Assembly: GCA_020853885.1 (NCBI GenBank)
Contig: JADYXZ010000019.1
Location: forward strand, 248,001-312,000
Direction: 5' to 3'
Length of the DNA stretch: 64,000 nt
Source: Bradyrhizobiaceae bacterium
GTDB lineage: Bacteria > Pseudomonadota > Alphaproteobacteria > Rhizobiales > Xanthobacteraceae
In this document: positions 62,401 to 64,000 of the stretch, piece by piece
Layout: each line of letters opens with the position of its first letter
Position numbering within the stretch: the first letter of the stretch is position 1
Notes under the pieces: generated by a model
Seen by the model: the letters and a program-made list of their open reading frames with translations, nothing else
Databases searched by the model: none
Told to the model about the DNA's origin: nothing
Program-made: the position numbers and the translations under genes

Positions 62401-64000
62401 TGAACGTCTGCTCTTCCTCGCTCGTGCCCGGCGTCGGATGGAAGACCGGGTTGAGCTGTTCGACGCTGTAGGCGCCGTCCGAGGTGTTCGTGAGCGACAC
62501 CTCGAGCACCGCGACGCCGACGCCGTTCTGCACCTGGTAGATCGTGAGCAGCGTGCCGCCGCCCGTGACCGCCTGCGTGAACGCGCCCTCGCCGAGCAGG
62601 TTGCCCGGATCGTGCGCCGGCAGGCCGGCGCCGAGCAGCACGAGCGAGCCCGCGCCGTCCGCGCCGTAAAGATGCGGCAGCACGCCGCTAGCGTTGACGA
62701 TGTTCGGATCCTGATCGTCAGTGCCGCCCGTATTCGGCGTCCCATAGGTGTCCGTCGCCGCCTCGTCGTCGAGATAGACGGTGAGGGTGCCGGACGGAAT
62801 GATGGGTGTATCGTCGTCGACGTTGATCTTGAGCGTGCCGCTTGCGCGGTCGAAGTCGCCGTCGGTGACGCGGTAGTTGAGCGTGAATTCGACGTTGTTC
62901 TCGTTGTTGCCGTCCGGGTGCTTGATCGCGGCAAGCTGCTCGACCTCGTACTCGCCCGAGGTGGTGTTGGTGAGCGTGACCTTCAGCACCGGCGTGCCGT
63001 TCTGCGAGATGGTCAGAATCGTCCCGCCGCCCGTGATGGAAGAAGAGAATCCGCCCGGCAGCGAGGCGCCGGTGAACAGCACCGTGCCGGGGCCGTCGGA
63101 GCCGTAGTCGTGCGACAGCGTGCCCGACACGTTGATCGGCGTGGCGTTCGGGTTGTCGTTGACGCCGCCCGGATTGCCGCCGTCGAGATCGTCGTCGTCG
63201 AGCTGGACGAGGTTGTTGCCGTCCGTGTCCGGCCCGTCGTCGTCGAACCGGATCTTGCTCGAGATGTCGACGGTGCCGGATGTCTTGTCGCCGTCCGAAT
63301 CGGTGACGGTGACCAGCACCTTCACCTTGCCGTCGGCGATCTTGGTGTCTTCGTCGTAATTGTTAGGCGAATCGTTGTGCTTCAGCGAGACCCACTGCAC
63401 GAGATAGACCGTGCCGTTATCGCCGATCGCGATCGCGAACGCTGCGGGGTCGTTGGCGTCGATGATCGTGTTGCCGTCGCCCGGCTGGTCGTAACGGCCG
63501 ACGATGACGTCGCCTTCCTTGTAGAGATAGATGTTACGGCCGTCGGTCGTCTGCAGGCCGGAGAAGGTGCCCTGGCTGCTGAGGATAAGGTCGAGGTCGA
63601 CCGAGCCCGGCTGGTCGGTGCCGACGGAGGAGGTGAAGGAAACGATCGAGCCGCCGCTCGAGGCATAGCCGATCGCCTTTTCATTGCCCGCAGGGCCGTC
63701 CTTCGGCGATACGTCGGGATCGGTGCCCGGCACGCCAACGCCGTCGAACAGATTTTTGATCGCCGCTGGCAGGCTTGCGTAGGAGACGTCGTCGTCGGTG
63801 GAGTTGTTCTGGATGCCCTGCGTTTCGTCGTGCTGCACGTCCTTGCCCGACGTCCTCAGGTCCTTCAGCGTCGGGATATCGTCGATCACCTTCACATAGA
63901 ATTCGGCGCCATCGAGCTTGATCGTGTCGCCGTCGAAGTCGGTGAACTTCAGCAGGCCGGAGAAGTCGAGCTCGAGGAAGCCTTCCAGGTTGTCGGCCGA
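56489..64000 (-). CDS. Giant VWA/RTX type I-secreted adhesin, N-terminus outside window
   Basis: The frame runs to the window edge with 2,503 residues visible and no start; the GTG at 63895 is internal. From the N-side come several Asp-rich beta-modules that each end VDDDTP or DDGP (about 63300-61700). A pair of modules start VEEEHL (about 61330 and 59590, T1SS_rpt_143 type), and a PPPPPP linker lies near 59630. A VWA domain (58345-58984) has an intact MIDAS: DVSAS, Thr in GSGTNYE, and TDGD. Cadherin-like modules and RTX nonapeptides follow (56951-57115). The last ~150 residues form a type I C-terminal target domain ending GVTVNVV. It is probably exported by the adjacent T1SS, needs Ca2+ and mediates attachment or biofilm formation. 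Confidence 0.93.
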   Translation of the reverse strand, partial: SADNLEGFLELDFSGLLKFTDFDGDTIKLDGAEFYVKVIDDIPTLKDLRTSGKDVQHDETQGIQNNSTDDDVSYASLPAAIKNLFDGVGVPGTDPDVSPKDGPAGNEKAIGYASSGGSIVSFTSSVGTDQPGSVDLDLILSSQGTFSGLQTTDGRNIYLYKEGDVIVGRYDQPGDGNTIIDANDPAAFAIAIGDNGTVYLVQWVSLKHNDSPNNYDEDTKIADGKVKVLVTVTDSDGDKTSGTVDISSKIRFDDDGPDTDGNNLVQLDDDDLDGGNPGGVNDNPNATPINVSGTLSHDYGSDGPGTVLFTGASLPGGFSSSITGGGTILTISQNGTPVLKVTLTNTTSGEYEVEQLAAIKHPDGNNENNVEFTLNYRVTDGDFDRASGTLKINVDDDTPIIPSGTLTVYLDDEAATDTYGTPNTGGTDDQDPNIVNASGVLPHLYGADGAGSLVLLGAGLPAHDPGNLLGEGAFTQAVTGGGTLLTIYQVQNGVGVAVLEVSLTNTSDGAYSVEQLNPVFHPTPGTSEEEQTFNISYRVTDSDNDSVDGSFAIKVDDDTPVIESTDTGSIQIVLDETVGPKSGDANPTIDDALGQTLVDGEMPFGQRTIPAASVAALFSVSFGADGPKASDALLYLLTNAGGGLHNGTLSGLYVTGDTVNQIKLYDNNGVIEGWTGNAIGEGTLAFAIGFDGNGDIIVQQFHALHHLVVGSTSAAHDDSVFLRNLVFVTATATDADNDSVSKTSSTSLEIEFQDDGPLAVDDPAQTVDEGGAQISGNVLTNDTQGSDDATLTHVWLPDGLGGYSGITDITTGTPLGGGVYEFVVAGVGTFTFKADGNWTFTPVAAVPSNTIADFAYRITDGDGDYDDADQPISIINVDTPFGTPDPFVGIVEEEHLNNMNAAFPGDGSNIQGSKGNEDTTASPDEDNDTPGDFNVTTNITSGTLAITGGDGTRTWGYEVADGTPVRFTLGGIQVLSKGIPVYFVRDPNDATILYGVANDDGDPHDLETDDRIIFKIELDTTDGSFVFTLLDQIDHHPYTLPPPGGPIGVDNQEGIMTIDLGGVFNVVDEQYAQSQDPADKHVFQNVKVEVIDDIPVAFTPEAAELENSGVSGTSDAQTFDLEFAEAVGADEIGNVVFTLAQQGVPAKDKNGNDLFLGGEQLFLFTEDNGHKLVAKTGDGDIGFTVTLDVENDTYTVDLEGTIRNGEEFSFDVQANGISGGNSNGYALTQSVTLPSDGIIITGALGAAQATVNSSNGRLAVGNAQSIGSNEFIRFDFVTGITVDNTAPISQSGFNFGTYNPVNYISQQVVQTQSGDPTTLVIRAYNTDHDQTLILDPNGDVPVPLTAAAVKVYSSDPTQPGAVQILSGTNGLTITENGGIVTVAGMQQGWYYEVTSDQSFEALEVAYGGGATFDLGDISIRTVNTLDPFDISLPILAMDEDGDTVQSTIEIGINPPPPPPLSVSGTFAGTVEEEHLQPASATSSSFAITASGNEDEDDAGLLDTDVDPGNFGNVTNVKTGTFVVTGGDGSYVFAFDAANFEGEQVQKTVGGGLTSGGDPVLYHELPSGVVIGYVDESGGGAGYDEGVDRVIFSLEITADGNYTFTLYDKVDHPTPTSGGPATEENIEIDLGSVISVTDGVLPAIPLSGSITVIDDVPEAQDDSAEVTEGGNEVPSFHLTYLIDVSASISDAQMVQALTAFHSMTQAYIDAGANFSVELIRFRGQADAAGTRHYDTPAEINTLMTLFTNSINNINGSIFDPGTVLGSGTNYEAGLISVRNYLNTVNGADGFKNVFYFFTDGDPTAGSITETNISTMSTFMAVDPAGAAVSFNQLIDDLDLEIHAFGVGSVSAAGANLLDVLDNTNDSPISLATFEDMLPALLGTVGDLNAISGNVLLGNNGIDDAGSPGGDDDGFGADGGYIKSVEIDGRLYTFDGNNTITPSGTADPGHALVTNGGKYVVVTTALGGTLTFHFADNGSNDAGDWAYSAPEDVPDNDQETFTYYIIDGDGDTASATLTIDVLDVPEPDNLAPTPQNDIVLKNWGGTAFNVPEWAFLANDTDPDGDPLDISQVVPGSPSGLTAVHTAGTGTNGFITIDGDNTNSGPSNDGSFQYIAHDGTAGTNASVTVTQDQNSITGTSSDEIFVGDNDGDTFTGNGGLDVFLPGGGTDTINSGTGNDIFGFDTNDGSNTINDAGGTNDRIYIMAAGSALTALNFIDDNTDGDDGNLDITVGSTTIAVNNHFDGTAGVVESIRFLGGATFGGYDLGSDPYVLSTDQDSNRQAPAGVNTILAGDNNDETLTGNTGNDLLFGNGGNDTLNGGDGNDLLIGGSGDDTLNGGAGADVMLGESGNDLFVADTNDIIDGGTHSSAINASRGDVLVMSGVIDFTALPDNFTNIETLSMLNSDGSVGTSTFTLDVNDVKSMSGATHANNGNGFGTQEALRIDGDASDTLNLVEIDTGNWVLAPTMSNAPAGYTAWSYVTSGTNPSQNEDAYLFVATGVTVNVV
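56951..57115 (-). repeat. RTX nonapeptide repeat block of the adhesin
   Basis: On the minus strand the codons spell consecutive GGxGxDxLx units: TGNDLLFGNGGNDTLNGG, then DGNDLLIGGSGDDTLNGG and AGADVMLGESGND. These fold as Ca2+-binding beta-rolls after export and assist type I secretion. A weaker, interrupted RTX-like stretch (NGGLDVFLPGGGTDTINSG) lies at about 57480-57560. Confidence 0.93.

Overview
The window is high-GC, densely coding bacterial chromosome. It most resembles an alphaproteobacterium of the order Hyphomicrobiales, near the Bradyrhizobium/Rhodopseudomonas/Xanthobacter groups. That placement is inferred from gene content: an Omp31-type 'NWTGFYAG' beta-barrel, panB-TPR-lipoprotein-der, radA-cvpA-purF-SDR, alr-dnaB, guaB...rsmB-like-guaA, and several families of interspersed inverted repeats. 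I see no rRNA, tRNA, CRISPR array, insertion sequence with a transposase, or prophage.

Layout. 0-10.9 kb: 3' end of a CDGSH iron-sulfur protein, a DHA2-type MFS pump, an outer-membrane beta-barrel with a strong terminator, a class III nucleotide cyclase, an FAD reductase, an AI-2E-type permease, a yqjD/yqjE-like stress pair, a Ppx/GppA phosphatase coupled to rlmE, and a membrane diguanylate cyclase. 11-15.6 kb: a second DHA2 pump and a compact module in which an ArsR-rhodanese repressor is divergent from a DsrE-SAM methyltransferase-MFS operon, with a near-perfect palindromic operator between them. 15.6-24.2 kb: a crotonase and purine and RNA genes (guaB, DUF937, MAPEG, MTA/SAH nucleosidase, RsmB-like, guaA), then a cupin gene broken by one extra C/G. 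24.2-27 kb: AHSA1, ArsC/YffB-like and amidohydrolase genes and an orphan TumA-like antitoxin, set among dispersed repeats. 27-33.6 kb: prfC, an NnrU-family gene, panB, a TPR protein, a small lipoprotein, der and an SDR. 33.8-47.4 kb: purF, cvpA and radA, then about 5 kb of accessory genes including an HtrA-like protein that has lost all three catalytic residues, then alr, a 50-residue basic protein, dnaB and a cyclopropane-fatty-acid synthase.

47.9-64 kb is a type I secretion/adhesin locus. It has a TolC-type outer-membrane protein, a LapB-like ABC exporter with a degenerate peptidase domain, an HlyD adaptor, a LapG-like periplasmic cysteine protease, a glycosyltransferase-like protein and, convergently, more than 2,500 residues of a giant VWA/RTX adhesin whose N-terminus lies beyond the window. 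Together these would export, anchor and proteolytically release a surface adhesin. The c-di-GMP receptor (LapD) that normally controls LapG is not in the window.

Dispersed repeats recur between genes in at least four families. In places they have reshaped gene ends: a repeat supplies the stop codon of the RsmB-like gene, and another lies in the 5' end of the LapG-like frame.

Functions are assigned from motifs and family knowledge; no database search was run. Start codons were chosen from Shine-Dalgarno spacing and family lengths, and uncertain cases are noted.
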